DNA from: Pseudobdellovibrionaceae bacterium
Lineage (GTDB): Bacteria; Bdellovibrionota; Bdellovibrionia; Bdellovibrionales; Bdellovibrionaceae
Direction of reading: 5' to 3'
Assembly (NCBI GenBank): GCA_030158485.1
Contig: JAOASS010000016.1
Location: 20,585 to 84,584 of the forward strand
DNA length: 64,000 nucleotides
Part shown: piece after piece, positions 18,541 to 27,662 of the stretch
Position numbering within the stretch: the first letter of the stretch is position 1
How the letters are laid out: every line of letters starts with the position of its first letter
The notes under the pieces: generated by a model
The model's input: only the letters and a program-made list of their open reading frames with translations
The model's database searches: none
Told to the model about the DNA's origin: nothing
Made by a program: the position numbers and the translations under genes

Positions 18541-19086
18541 ATGTCTGATCAACACGATCACTCTGACCACCATAACCGTGGAGGCCTCTTCGCTTTCATG
18601 TTTTCAATGGTTTTCGTCTTTGCCTTCTTTTTTTACTTAGTTGCTATTCATAAGGGTGTTGATCTCGATGAAAAAGTTGTTGATCCGCGCGCCCCAGTTG
18701 CTGAAGGTGCTAAATTAGCTTTCAATGTGGACCAGATTCAGGAACCTTGGGTTGTTTCGGAAGAAATGATTGCTCATGGGCAAAAAGTTTATGCTTCTAA
18801 CTGTGCTCTCTGCCATGGCGCAGAGGGAAAAGGTGATGGTTCCGCGGGACAAGGCCTCAATCCAAAACCAAGGAATTTAATTGAAGGCAGCTGGACTCAA
18901 GGTGCAGGCCTGATTGCACGTTTTAAAGTTCTACAAAATGGAATAGCCGGAACATCAATGGCTTCTTTTTCCCACCTTAAGTCAGGAGACCGTTGGGCTA
19001 TGGTTCACTTTATTGAATCAATCACACAAAATAAAGGTAAAGACGATCCAGCGGCAATTGCTGAGTTCGCTAAAACAGCAAAATAA
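18541..19086 (+). CDS. Membrane-anchored mono-heme cytochrome c
   Basis: Residues 15-36 are a membrane anchor after a His-rich N-terminus. The heme attachment site is CALCH (Cys88, Cys91, His92), with GTSMASF carrying the likely Met ligand. The soluble domain should lie in the periplasm and could feed electrons to the CuA/heme c subunit encoded three genes downstream, or act as an extra oxidase subunit. GGGAGATC precedes the ATG. It is the first gene of the oxidase operon, 2 bases before the SCO gene. Confidence 0.85.
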   Translation: MSDQHDHSDHHNRGGLFAFMFSMVFVFAFFFYLVAIHKGVDLDEKVVDPRAPVAEGAKLAFNVDQIQEPWVVSEEMIAHGQKVYASNCALCHGAEGKGDGSAGQGLNPKPRNLIEGSWTQGAGLIARFKVLQNGIAGTSMASFSHLKSGDRWAMVHFIESITQNKGKDDPAAIAEFAKTAK

Positions 19087-19088
19087 AT

Positions 19089-19928
19089 ATGATCAGTCTT
19101 TTGGTTTTCACTCTTAGTTTAGCATCTTGGTCCGCGCAAAACGCGATCAAAGGCTATTCACAAGAAGCTGAACCTTTAGTCTCTTCAGCGCAGCCAACGG
19201 AACTTAAAAATGTTGGAATCAAAGAGCAATTGGGACATCAAATTGATCTCAACATGACTTTTAAAGATGAAAACGGGCAAACTGTTAAATTGTCTCATTA
19301 CATTAATGGTTCAAAACCTGTTATTATCAGTCCTGTTTATTACAATTGTCCCAGGCTTTGTAATTTTCATTTAAACGGGCTTACGGAAGCCCTTCAAAAA
19401 CTTGACTGGAGTCCAGGGCAAAAATTCGAAGTTCTAGCCTTATCTTTTGATTCAAAAGAAACACCTGAATTAGCTTCTGCGAAAAAAGACAGCTACATGA
19501 AGTTGTACAATCGGCCTGGAACAGAACAAGGTTGGCACTTTTTAACGACTGATGAAAAAACTGTTCAGCAGTTTACAAAAGAAGTCGGTTTTGATTTTAA
19601 GTGGAATGAAGAAGCGAAAGAATGGGCTCATGCTTCAGCGGCGATTATTATTTCTCCAAATGGTAAGATTACTCGTTATTTGCCTGGTATCGTTTTTGAG
19701 CCACAAAATATTAAACTTGCGTTGACTGAATCCGGCGAAGGCAAAGTTGGAAATTTTATTGATAGTTTAGTGCTTTATTGTTTTCAGTATAATCCCCATA
19801 AAAGCGAATACACTTTGGCCGCATTTCAAATGATGAAATTGGCAGGGTTGGCGATGGTTATTGTTTTAGCAATATGGCTTTTGCCTATTTGGATTCGCAC
19901 GTGGAAAGCGGAAAACCCAAGGAGTTGA
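19089..19928 (+). CDS. SCO1/SenC-type copper chaperone for cytochrome oxidase
   Basis: SCO proteins deliver copper to the CuA site or keep its cysteines reduced. The copper ligands are present: CPRLC (Cys87, Cys91) and His181 in WAHASAA. The thioredoxin-like core spans about 60-220. A C-terminal membrane segment near 248-270 is visible, and the N-terminus is hydrophobic (a signal peptide or first anchor). It is placed between the cytochrome c and CtaC genes, which supports a role in assembling this oxidase. Confidence 0.92.
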   Translation: MISLLVFTLSLASWSAQNAIKGYSQEAEPLVSSAQPTELKNVGIKEQLGHQIDLNMTFKDENGQTVKLSHYINGSKPVIISPVYYNCPRLCNFHLNGLTEALQKLDWSPGQKFEVLALSFDSKETPELASAKKDSYMKLYNRPGTEQGWHFLTTDEKTVQQFTKEVGFDFKWNEEAKEWAHASAAIIISPNGKITRYLPGIVFEPQNIKLALTESGEGKVGNFIDSLVLYCFQYNPHKSEYTLAAFQMMKLAGLAMVIVLAIWLLPIWIRTWKAENPRS

Positions 19929-19932
19929 TAAA

Positions 19933-20886
19933 ATGTTTTGGTTAAGTCCAGCTCATGCACAGACGTTTATGCCAACAGCTGCAAGTGATATTGCCGGAGA
20001 TGTGGATAATCTTTATTCCTTCCTTCTTATATCAAGCTTTATTTCTTGCGTGATTTTGATTGGTGGAATGATTTATTTTGTTTACAAATATCGTCGAAAA
20101 AGTCCGAACGATAAAACACCACGAATTACTCATAATAATTTTCTTGAATTTTTGTGGTCTTTTATTCCGCTTGTGATTTTTATGGTGATATTTGCTTGGG
20201 GCTGGAAAGTTTACCACGACATGCGTTCTATGCCTGAAAATGGTCTTGAAATACATGTAACGGGTAAGCAATGGGCTTGGGAAATTCAGTATAAATCAGG
20301 AGTCACAACCTCGAATGAAGTTGTTGTGCCAATTGATACTGACGTCAAATTGATTATGACATCTCGAGATGTTTTACATAGTTTTTACGTTCCAAGTTTT
20401 CGCATCAAGCAAGACGTAATTCCAGGTCGCTATACGACTTTGTGGTTCAATTCAAATAAGCTGGGCGAATTCCATATTTTCTGCACAGAATATTGCGGAA
20501 CTTCGCACTCTGGAATGATTGGAAAGTTAAGAGTCGTAACGCGCGAAGATTATGATAAGTGGCTTGAGCAAGAGTCAAAGTTTAGCACGCTGCCAATCGC
20601 AGAAAGAGGCGCCAAACTTTTTCAGAATAAAGCCTGTGCATCTTGTCACTCGGTTGTGGATAGTTCTGTCAGAGTTGGACCTGCGCTTTATCAGAAATTT
20701 GGTAAGCAGCAAATAACATCTGCCGGCGAAGTTACTGTCGATGAAGAATACCTTCGTGAATCCATTCTGAATCCAAATGCTAAAATCGTTAAAGGTTTTA
20801 ATCCGAATATCATGCCTTCATTTCAAGGGCAGCTTAATGAAGCCGAATTATTGGCCATCATTGAGTACATTAAAGGTCTTAAATAG
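19933..20886 (+). CDS. ctaC: Cytochrome c oxidase subunit II with fused cytochrome c domain (caa3 type)
   Basis: Two membrane helices (about 28-50 and 70-90) are followed by the CuA cupredoxin domain: His149, Cys184, Cys188 (CTEYCGTSHSGM), His192 and Met195. A cytochrome c domain follows with CASCH (Cys235, Cys238, His239) and a Met ligand in NIMPSF. This fusion defines caa3-type oxidases. The N-terminus has a short signal-like segment ending at AHAQ. It sits in operon order with subunits I, III and IV. Confidence 0.95.
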   Translation: MFWLSPAHAQTFMPTAASDIAGDVDNLYSFLLISSFISCVILIGGMIYFVYKYRRKSPNDKTPRITHNNFLEFLWSFIPLVIFMVIFAWGWKVYHDMRSMPENGLEIHVTGKQWAWEIQYKSGVTTSNEVVVPIDTDVKLIMTSRDVLHSFYVPSFRIKQDVIPGRYTTLWFNSNKLGEFHIFCTEYCGTSHSGMIGKLRVVTREDYDKWLEQESKFSTLPIAERGAKLFQNKACASCHSVVDSSVRVGPALYQKFGKQQITSAGEVTVDEEYLRESILNPNAKIVKGFNPNIMPSFQGQLNEAELLAIIEYIKGLK

Positions 20887-20898
20887 GAGAGGTGAGTT

Positions 20899-22494
20899 AT
20901 GGGTACAGCTGCTCACGGTTCGAATTCAAATGTAAATTATTTAAATGAGTTTAAAGGCATTAAATCGTGGCTTTTATCATTAGATCATAAACGAATTGGT
21001 CTTATGTACATGATCTCAATCCTGACTTTTTTCTTTGTCGGTGGGATTATGGCTCTTCTTATCCGTTACGAACTTTTTGCGCCGGGTAAGCAACTTTTGA
21101 GCCCCGACCAGTATAACCAAGTGATGACATATCACGGGGCCATGATGGTTTTCATGGTGATTGTTCCAGGAATTCCAGCGATTCTTGGAAACTTTTTTCT
21201 GCCGCTTCAAATTGGAGCAGCTGACGTGGCTTTTCCGAAATTGAATTTGGCAAGTTGGTACGTTTTTATGTTTGGTGCTGCCATTGCGATTTCTACTTTT
21301 TTCTCAACTAAAGTAGATACCGGTTGGACGTTTTATACACCTTACTCAATTAAAACCGGAACAGCTGTTGTGGCGATGGTTTTAGCCGCGTTTGTTATGG
21401 GTATGAGCTCTATTTTGACGGGGCTTAACTTTATTGTCACGGTTCACAAGTTACGTGCACCTGGAATGACCATGTTTAAAGTCCCTCTGTTTGTTTGGGC
21501 TATTTATTCAACTGCTATTTTGCAAGTAATCGCAACACCAGTTCTTGCGATTACTTTGCTTTTGCTTGCGGCGGAAAGATTATTCGGAGTAGGTGTTTTT
21601 GATCCAGCACTTGGCGGAGATCCAGTTCTTTTTCAACACTTTTTCTGGTTTTATTCTCACCCCGCGGTTTATATTATGATCTTGCCAGCTATGGGGATTG
21701 TTTCTGAATTAATATCGGCCTTTTCTCATAAAGTGATTTTTGGCTACAAAGCCATTGCTTATTCTTCTTTAGGAATTGCGGCTGTTTCGTTTATTGTTTG
21801 GGGACATCACATGTTTGTTTCTGGCCAATCAGAAATTGCAGGTGTTTTATTTTCATTTCTAACAATGCTTGTAGGTGTTCCGACGGCAATTAAAATGTTT
21901 AATTGGCTAGCAACATTGTATCGCGGTTCGGTTACTTTTTATTCTCCAATGCTTTATGCTTTAGGATTTCTGTTTTTATTCGCGATCGGTGGAGTAACGG
22001 GAATTATGTTAGCATCAATGGGCGTGGACGTTCACTTTCATGACACATACTTTGTTGTGGCACACTTTCACTACGTGATGGTGGGGGGAACGTTAATGGC
22101 TTTGATGGGCGGTTTTTACTACTGGTTTCCTAAAATGTTTGGAAAAATGGTAGATGATCGGTTAGCTCGTATGACATTTGTTCTTATCTTTATTGGTTTT
22201 AATGTGACATTTTTCCCTCAATTTATTTTAGGTGCGATGGGAATGCCACGTCGGTACTTCGACTATATTGCTCCTTATGAATCATTAAATAAGATTTCAA
22301 CAATGGGTTCTTGGTTGATTGCATCGGGCTTCTTATTGTCCTTGTACGCAATGATTAAAGCCCTTAAGTCGGGGGAAAAAGCTCCAAGCAATCCTTGGGG
22401 TGCTAAAACTTTAGAGTGGCAGACCTCATCGCCCCCTCCGCATTTCAATTTTGATAAAAAACCGACAGTTACAGGTGGGCCTTATGACTACTAA
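20899..22494 (+). CDS. ctaD: Cytochrome c oxidase subunit I (A2-type)
   Basis: The 531-residue catalytic subunit houses heme a, heme a3 and CuB. Conserved blocks include TYHGAMMVF (heme a His), WGHHMFVSG (CuB histidines) and HDTYFVVAHFHYVM. The proton-channel motif reads YSHPAVYIM rather than GHPEVYI, the YS signature of the A2 subfamily that lacks the usual Glu. GGAGAGG precedes the ATG. The start of subunit III overlaps its end by 11 bases. Confidence 0.97.
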   Translation: MGTAAHGSNSNVNYLNEFKGIKSWLLSLDHKRIGLMYMISILTFFFVGGIMALLIRYELFAPGKQLLSPDQYNQVMTYHGAMMVFMVIVPGIPAILGNFFLPLQIGAADVAFPKLNLASWYVFMFGAAIAISTFFSTKVDTGWTFYTPYSIKTGTAVVAMVLAAFVMGMSSILTGLNFIVTVHKLRAPGMTMFKVPLFVWAIYSTAILQVIATPVLAITLLLLAAERLFGVGVFDPALGGDPVLFQHFFWFYSHPAVYIMILPAMGIVSELISAFSHKVIFGYKAIAYSSLGIAAVSFIVWGHHMFVSGQSEIAGVLFSFLTMLVGVPTAIKMFNWLATLYRGSVTFYSPMLYALGFLFLFAIGGVTGIMLASMGVDVHFHDTYFVVAHFHYVMVGGTLMALMGGFYYWFPKMFGKMVDDRLARMTFVLIFIGFNVTFFPQFILGAMGMPRRYFDYIAPYESLNKISTMGSWLIASGFLLSLYAMIKALKSGEKAPSNPWGAKTLEWQTSSPPPHFNFDKKPTVTGGPYDY

Positions 22495-23140
22495 CGTTTC
22501 ACACGGAGAACATCATCACTCTCATCACTTTGATAGTGCTGAGCACGAATACTCAAGCGACAAAGAAGGCCTCTGGCTATTTATGGTCACCGAGATCCTG
22601 ATGTTTGGTGGCCTTTTCGTTGCGTATGCCATTTTTCATAGTATCTATCCTGAAATGTTTTCTGAAGGAGCTAGTCACTTGGACTGGAGAATGGGGTTTA
22701 TCAATACTTTAGTTTTGATTACATCATCTCTAACTATGGCTTTGGGTATTTTCTATAATCAACAGAATCAACCGAAAAAAGCTTTTTGGAACTTGATTGC
22801 AACGATTTTGTTAGGTTGCTGCTTTTTAGTTATTAAGTATTTAGAATACTCTGGAAAGTTTCATCACGGCATTTATCCGGGACGTTTTTTGGACATGGCG
22901 GTCGTCAATCCGGTTCATCAAAATTTAGGACTTTATTTTGGTCTTTATTTTTGTATGACAGGTCTTCACGGTATTCACGTTGTTATTGGAATGAGCCTTA
23001 TTGGTTGGGTCGCAGTCAGAACCTACAAAGGTCATTTCAATTCTCATTACTACACTCCTGTCGAAGGGGTTGGTATTTTTTGGCATATCGTTGATTTGAT
23101 TTGGATTTTCTTATTTCCATTACTTTATTTAGTGGGCTAG
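22484..23140 (+). CDS. ctaE: Cytochrome c oxidase subunit III
   Basis: A 218-residue membrane subunit with several hydrophobic helices and family blocks WLFMVTEILMFGGLF, GLHGIHVVIGM and FWHIVDLIWIFLFPLLYL. It stabilises subunit I and proton uptake. ATG at 22484 was chosen because the His-rich N-terminus after it fits the family; an earlier in-frame start at 22451 would add 11 residues inside ctaD. Confidence 0.95.
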   Translation: MTTNVSHGEHHHSHHFDSAEHEYSSDKEGLWLFMVTEILMFGGLFVAYAIFHSIYPEMFSEGASHLDWRMGFINTLVLITSSLTMALGIFYNQQNQPKKAFWNLIATILLGCCFLVIKYLEYSGKFHHGIYPGRFLDMAVVNPVHQNLGLYFGLYFCMTGLHGIHVVIGMSLIGWVAVRTYKGHFNSHYYTPVEGVGIFWHIVDLIWIFLFPLLYLVG

Positions 23141-23152
23141 AGGGGTTATTGA

Positions 23153-23452
23153 ATGAGTCAACATCACGTTATTCCTTTTAAGACATACATGAAAGTTGCC
23201 GCTGCGTTGGTGGCATTAACTTTTTTAACAGTCATTTGCCATGAACTGCATTTAGGGCCTTTAGCGGGGCCTGTTGCTTTTTTAATTGCAGCAGTCAAAG
23301 CGGCGTTAGTTCTTTTATACTTCATGCACTTAAAATACGATAATATGCAGAATCGAGTTATTTTTGGATCGGGACTTATTTTTCTTCTGCTTTTAATTGG
23401 TTTTTCGGCTCTTGATATTTGGACTCGCGTTCAATCCATGAGCACTTTGTAA
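23153..23452 (+). CDS. Cytochrome c oxidase subunit IV, bacterial type
   Basis: A 99-residue protein with three membrane helices, including AAVKAALVLLYFMHLKYD, the signature of the prokaryotic COX4 family (as in CtaF/CyoD-like subunits). AGAGGGG precedes the start. Position after subunit III agrees with the family. Confidence 0.88.
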   Translation: MSQHHVIPFKTYMKVAAALVALTFLTVICHELHLGPLAGPVAFLIAAVKAALVLLYFMHLKYDNMQNRVIFGSGLIFLLLLIGFSALDIWTRVQSMSTL

Positions 23453-23459
23453 TATTGAT

Positions 23460-24338
23460 GTGTTAAAACTATTAAACCAACTGACCAAGCTAGGAATTGT
23501 GATTTTCGTCGTACTGACGGCAATCGCAGGATATATGGTTGGATTTCAAATCGAAAATACTTTTGACTGGCAACACTTCGTTAAATTTATTTTGGGAACA
23601 TATTTTTTAAGCTCAGGATCTCTTGCTCTGAACCAAGCTCAAGAATACAAACTTGACCAAAAAATGAAAAGAACTGCGCTTAGACCAATAGCTTCTGGTC
23701 GATTGACACCACTTGCGGGTGTGATTTTAGCTGTTAGCTTTATTCTAGTAGGCAGTCATTTTTTAATTGAAGTTTCCATGCTTTCAGCTGGACTTGGATG
23801 GCTCACAATTATTCTCTATAACGGAATTTATACTTATATCTGGAAGCCTCGATGGATTTATGCGGCAGTTCCGGGAGCGGTTCCGGGTGCTCTGCCTGTT
23901 TCGATGGGCTATGCAGCTGTGAATCCAGATATATTCAATTCTGAATCGATTTATCTTTTTATGATTTTGTTCTTATGGCAGATGCCGCACTTTTGGGCTT
24001 TGGCTTTAAGATTCAAGGATGATTATCAAGCTGGCGATGTTCCCACTTTGCCAGCGGCTCTCGGGGTCGATAAGACTCTGTACCAAATGGTGCTTTATAC
24101 TTTTGTTTATGTAGGGCTTGCAATAGCCTCGCCTTGGTTTCTTCGAACAAGTTGGTTTTATATTTGCCTTGTCATACCCATTTCATTTTTTGTGCTAGCA
24201 GAAACTTGGAAGTTTTATCGCGCAAAAGGTGAAAAAGGCTGGTTGAAGTATTTTTTACTCGTGAACATCAGCGTTTTGATTTACGTCTTTGTTCCCGTTA
24301 TTGATAAATGGAATTTTCTTTTTACTCGAACAAATTAA
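23460..24338 (+). CDS. ctaB: Protoheme IX farnesyltransferase
   Basis: UbiA-type prenyltransferase that converts heme b to heme o, the precursor of heme a. The prenyl-diphosphate/Mg site reads NQAQEYKLDQKMKRT, with Glu in place of the first usual Asp, and the second site reads FKDDYQAGDVP. About eight membrane helices are predicted from hydrophobicity. The start is GTG at 23460, 7 bases after the COX4 stop, without a clear ribosome binding site. It ends the operon; heme A synthase (CtaA) is not in the window. Confidence 0.93.
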   Translation: MLKLLNQLTKLGIVIFVVLTAIAGYMVGFQIENTFDWQHFVKFILGTYFLSSGSLALNQAQEYKLDQKMKRTALRPIASGRLTPLAGVILAVSFILVGSHFLIEVSMLSAGLGWLTIILYNGIYTYIWKPRWIYAAVPGAVPGALPVSMGYAAVNPDIFNSESIYLFMILFLWQMPHFWALALRFKDDYQAGDVPTLPAALGVDKTLYQMVLYTFVYVGLAIASPWFLRTSWFYICLVIPISFFVLAETWKFYRAKGEKGWLKYFLLVNISVLIYVFVPVIDKWNFLFTRTN

Positions 24339-24355
24339 AAACGACCATGCCTTTA

Positions 24356-25027
24356 TTAGCTGGAACTCTTCTTTTCGCTTTCGGGTGTGTCAGGTTGCTG
24401 ACCAGGATGAGCCTTTGCAAAAGCACTATGTTTCAAACACTCATCATTCACTTTTCGGCAAAGCGGAAATGGATCAAGATTAACTTGAAATCTTTTGGCT
24501 GTGAAAACGCATGGCACAAGTAGCACGTCAGCTGCTGTGATCTGGTCACCAAAGCAATATTTTCCAGAAAATTGTATGAGCATTTCTTCTAGGGCCTGAA
24601 AGCCTTTTCCGTACCAGTATTGAACCCAAGCATTTTTTTGTTCGCTTGTGTACTGCAGATCAGATTCTAGTTTTTGTAAAACTTTGAGGTTACTTAAAGG
24701 ATGGAGAAAAGAATTTATATTTTCGCAGAACTGTCTGATCTTCGCTTTCGAGTAGGCATTATTTGGAAAAAGTGTGGGTTGGGGTTGGATTTCTTCAAGA
24801 TACTCTATAACAGCAAGGCTTTGTGCAATTGATTTTCCATTGTGAACAAGTGTCGGTACTTCTTCCAGGGGGTTTAGTTTTTTATAATCAAGAAAATGCT
24901 GCTCGCCTCCATTTTTTAATAAATGCACAGATTTATAATCGAAGGGAATATTTTTCAGATTCAGAGCAATTCGGACTCGGTATGATGTGGAGCTTCTATA
25001 GTAGTTATACAAAATGAAATTTGACAT
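24356..25027 (-). CDS. maiA: Zeta-class glutathione S-transferase, maleylacetoacetate isomerase-like
   Basis: The N-terminus YYRSSTSYRVRIALN is the zeta-class signature with the catalytic Ser pair, and the body (LNPLEEVPTLVHNGKSIAQSLAVIEYL) is the thioredoxin-fold glutathione site. The enzyme isomerises maleylacetoacetate to fumarylacetoacetate in tyrosine degradation. A fumarylacetoacetate-hydrolase-family gene lies 650 bases away, which supports this role. It converges on ctaB. The last dozen residues are low-complexity. Confidence 0.85.
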   Translation of the reverse strand: MSNFILYNYYRSSTSYRVRIALNLKNIPFDYKSVHLLKNGGEQHFLDYKKLNPLEEVPTLVHNGKSIAQSLAVIEYLEEIQPQPTLFPNNAYSKAKIRQFCENINSFLHPLSNLKVLQKLESDLQYTSEQKNAWVQYWYGKGFQALEEMLIQFSGKYCFGDQITAADVLLVPCVFTAKRFQVNLDPFPLCRKVNDECLKHSAFAKAHPGQQPDTPESEKKSSS

Positions 25028-25140
25028 ATGAATATTCTAAGAAAGTGCTTGGTCCCTGGCAAGTGGCCCAAGGCGTCAGATGCGGAGACAGAACATTTTA
25101 AATGTATTAGAAGTAAGATTAAGAAAAAGGAGAATCCTAA

Positions 25141-25683
25141 ATGAAAAATATTTTATCATTATTTGCTGTTTTATTTACGCTGACAGCTTCCGCTGCAAAC
25201 TACACTGATATGGCATTGGAGGTAGGGTTCCGTCATCAGAACGGTGACGTAGCGGGCGCAGAAACGAATGCCAAGTTAGGTTATCAATTCGGTTTGACAG
25301 CGACATTTCCCATGGCTGAAAAAATGAGCTTTCGATCAGGGCTTTTATACACTCAGAAAAATATTGAGGTCGAAACAACAGTGATCACACAAGACTATAA
25401 ATTTACTTATGTTGAAATCCCATTAACAGCACTTTTCAAATTCGCGGATTATGGTGCTGTTTACGGTGGACTTAATCTTTCCTTAAATTTAGATGATGAT
25501 TGCGGGACAGCCACTTGTTCGGATGTTGAATCTTTGACAACTCCGATTGTTGTGGGTGCGACATTTAAATTTGCACCCCAAATGGGTGGAAACCTTTATA
25601 TTGAAAAGCTTTCGGGTGATATTGCAAATAATGTAAAAGATTTCACAGCTGTCGGCGCAAACCTGATGATTACTTTTGATTAA
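25141..25683 (+). CDS. Small outer-membrane beta-barrel protein
   Basis: Signal peptide ending at ASAANY, followed by about 160 residues of alternating hydrophobic/polar strands (for example FGLTATFPM, FRSGLLYT, AVYGGLNLSLNL) that end in LMITFD. A two-Cys turn (CGTATC) lies near the middle. This fits the 8-stranded OmpA/OmpX-like barrel group. AAGGAG precedes the ATG. Specific function unknown; it lies 2 bases before the next gene. Confidence 0.65.
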   Translation: MKNILSLFAVLFTLTASAANYTDMALEVGFRHQNGDVAGAETNAKLGYQFGLTATFPMAEKMSFRSGLLYTQKNIEVETTVITQDYKFTYVEIPLTALFKFADYGAVYGGLNLSLNLDDDCGTATCSDVESLTTPIVVGATFKFAPQMGGNLYIEKLSGDIANNVKDFTAVGANLMITFD

Positions 25684-25685
25684 TT

Positions 25686-26663
25686 ATGAAATTAGGCTCT
25701 CTTAAAACAATACATGCGGATGGTGAACTTGTTGTTGTCAGTCGAGATTTATCTCGGGTAACAACGGCGTCTGATATTTGTCCTACTTTCAGGCAAGCAA
25801 TTGAAAGCTGGAAAGAATTCAGTCCTCGCCTTCAGGCAAGGGCCGACGAATTGGAAAAAGGCACCGCTCATTATCAAGCCTACGATGAAACTAAAATGAT
25901 GTCTGCTTTGCCAAGAACTTGGTTATTTGCGGATGGCTCATCCTTTATTTATCATGTGAAACTTGTTCGTCAGGCTCGGAAAGCGCCACTGCCAGAAACG
26001 CTGACAACTGTTCCCTTGATGTACCAAGGGGAATGCAGTCGCTTTCTTGATCCGTTAGAAAATATTCCCCAAAGAGATTTTGCTTTCGGTACCGATTTTG
26101 AGGGCGAAGTGGGTGTGATCACAGATTTTGTTCCAATGGGGACAACTCCTGAAGACGCTTTAAAAAAAATTCGGCTTGTCGTTTTAATTAATGATGTTTC
26201 ATTGCGCGGTCTTATTCCTGAAGAACTGGCTCAAGGTTTTGGTTTTTTTCAAAGTAAACCAGCCAGTAGTTTAAGTCCTCTTGCTTTAACTTTGGATGAA
26301 TTCGGTACAGCTTGGAAAAATGGACGTCTACATTTACCTTTGGAAGTTAAATACAATGGAAATCTATTTGGAAATGCAGATGCAGGTGCCATGCATTTTC
26401 ATTTTGGTCAGTTGATTGCACATGCTTCTCGAACAAGAGATCTAGCTGCAGGTTCGCTGATAGGGAGTGGGACAGTTAGTAATGAAGATCACTCGAAAGG
26501 ATCAAGTTGTTTAGCTGAAAAAAGAATGATTGAAACAATTGAACAAGGTTCCCCCAAAACTCCTTTTATGAAAGAAGGAGACTCAATCGAAATTACAATG
26601 AAAAGTGAGAAGGGCGAAAATCTTTTTGGTCGTATTTTTCAAAAAGTTGTTAAGGTTCCATGA
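25686..26663 (+). CDS. Fumarylacetoacetate hydrolase family protein
   Basis: The FAH fold cleaves carbon-carbon bonds in beta-diketone acids. Family blocks are visible: DFEGEVGVITDF (metal-binding acidic residues), FFQSKPASSLSPLALT, and LAAGSLIGSGTVSNED near the C-terminus. With the neighbouring maleylacetoacetate isomerase-like gene it could form the last two steps of homogentisate breakdown, giving fumarate and acetoacetate. No homogentisate dioxygenase gene is present here. The stop overlaps the next start as ATGA. Confidence 0.88.
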   Translation: MKLGSLKTIHADGELVVVSRDLSRVTTASDICPTFRQAIESWKEFSPRLQARADELEKGTAHYQAYDETKMMSALPRTWLFADGSSFIYHVKLVRQARKAPLPETLTTVPLMYQGECSRFLDPLENIPQRDFAFGTDFEGEVGVITDFVPMGTTPEDALKKIRLVVLINDVSLRGLIPEELAQGFGFFQSKPASSLSPLALTLDEFGTAWKNGRLHLPLEVKYNGNLFGNADAGAMHFHFGQLIAHASRTRDLAAGSLIGSGTVSNEDHSKGSSCLAEKRMIETIEQGSPKTPFMKEGDSIEITMKSEKGENLFGRIFQKVVKVP

Positions 26664-27556
26664 AGCCAATCATTATTAAAAATAAATTTTCCGCACAGGG
26701 CCCTGCACTTCGAAAACAATTTGAAAATAACTTTGGTGTTCATAAAGATATTCGTAATGAGAGATTTGTTTGGGATTATTGGTATGTTAAAAACCAGTAT
26801 CAGTTTCTTAGAACGCCGGCGTATCACTATTTTTCACCGGCTATTTATCAAAAATTTCATTCTCAAATAGTACAGTGGGGAAGAGAAGTCTTGGGTTGTC
26901 ATGATGTTTCTCCTCCGTGGCTATCTTATTACGTTGAAGGTATGGAACAAAAAATGCACTCCGATGTTCCCCATGGACCGTGGGCTTGGGTTTACTCGTT
27001 GAGCCCTCAAAAAAGAAAATTTACAGGCGGAGATACTTTTATTTTGAAGCCTGAAACTTTGAATTATTGGCAAAATTTTGTAGATGAAAAAGATCGAGAA
27101 CAAAGTTCTTATATTGAACATATTGAGCCTGATTTTAATAAACTGATTGTATTTGATCCCCGCCTTCCACACGGTGTAACTCCTGTCAAAGGAACGTCCG
27201 ATCCGCTCGAAGGACGAGTCGTGATTCACGGATGGTTTGTTGAGCCTCGACCTTATGTTGTTGGGGGTTTGTCAACTTCTCAGGTGCAGAAAACATTGCA
27301 ACCAGTCCTTCTTGAGATGTCTGAAATTTTAAACCAATTAAATCACTTTCACGGTACGATGAGTTTAAGAATAGTTATCTCTGCCAAAGGGGAAGTGACT
27401 CAGTTTAAATGGCTTACAGATACAATTGTGTCGTTGTCTCATAGTGAAATAGAAAAAAAGCAGCTTCAAAAATGGATTCAAAGTCGTTTTTCTAACATTC
27501 AGTTTCAAAAAACGGCCACAGCGTCTAAAATTACGGTTCCTTTGCTTTTTAGATAA
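26660..27556 (+). CDS. 2OG-Fe(II) dioxygenase with a TonB/AgmX-like C-terminal domain
   Basis: Residues 60-200 carry the iron facial triad and 2-oxoglutarate anchor of this superfamily: His100 and Asp102 (MHSDVPHG), His171 (RLPHGVTP) and Arg186 (GRVVIHGW). Residues 210-298 resemble the C-terminal domain of TonB/AgmX proteins (MSLRIVISAKGEVTQFKW, then ITVPLLF), an unusual partner for an oxygenase. No signal peptide is seen. The start overlaps the FAH-family stop, so the two should be co-translated. The hydroxylated substrate is unknown. Confidence 0.7.
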   Translation: MKPIIIKNKFSAQGPALRKQFENNFGVHKDIRNERFVWDYWYVKNQYQFLRTPAYHYFSPAIYQKFHSQIVQWGREVLGCHDVSPPWLSYYVEGMEQKMHSDVPHGPWAWVYSLSPQKRKFTGGDTFILKPETLNYWQNFVDEKDREQSSYIEHIEPDFNKLIVFDPRLPHGVTPVKGTSDPLEGRVVIHGWFVEPRPYVVGGLSTSQVQKTLQPVLLEMSEILNQLNHFHGTMSLRIVISAKGEVTQFKWLTDTIVSLSHSEIEKKQLQKWIQSRFSNIQFQKTATASKITVPLLFR

Positions 27557-27592
27557 ATTATATTAATTTTTTTTCGAAGAGCTTCAAAGAAC

Positions 27593-27635
27593 TTTTAAAA
27601 AGAGAGAAGCCCGTAAGACTTCTCTCTTTTTAAAA
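27593..27635. terminator. Bidirectional rho-independent terminator
   Basis: Perfect inverted arms of 17 bases (27593-27609 and 27619-27635) around a 9-base loop, with T-rich ends on both strands. It lies between the converging oxygenase and CsbD genes and should end both transcripts. Confidence 0.92.
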
Positions 27636-27662
27636 TGGTGCTATAAATTCAAAAATTAACTA

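Noticed and set aside
26921..27229. 102-codon frame on the minus strand inside the oxygenase gene
   Set aside because: The plus-strand frame holds a full iron-binding triad; the minus frame has no motif and no ribosome binding site.
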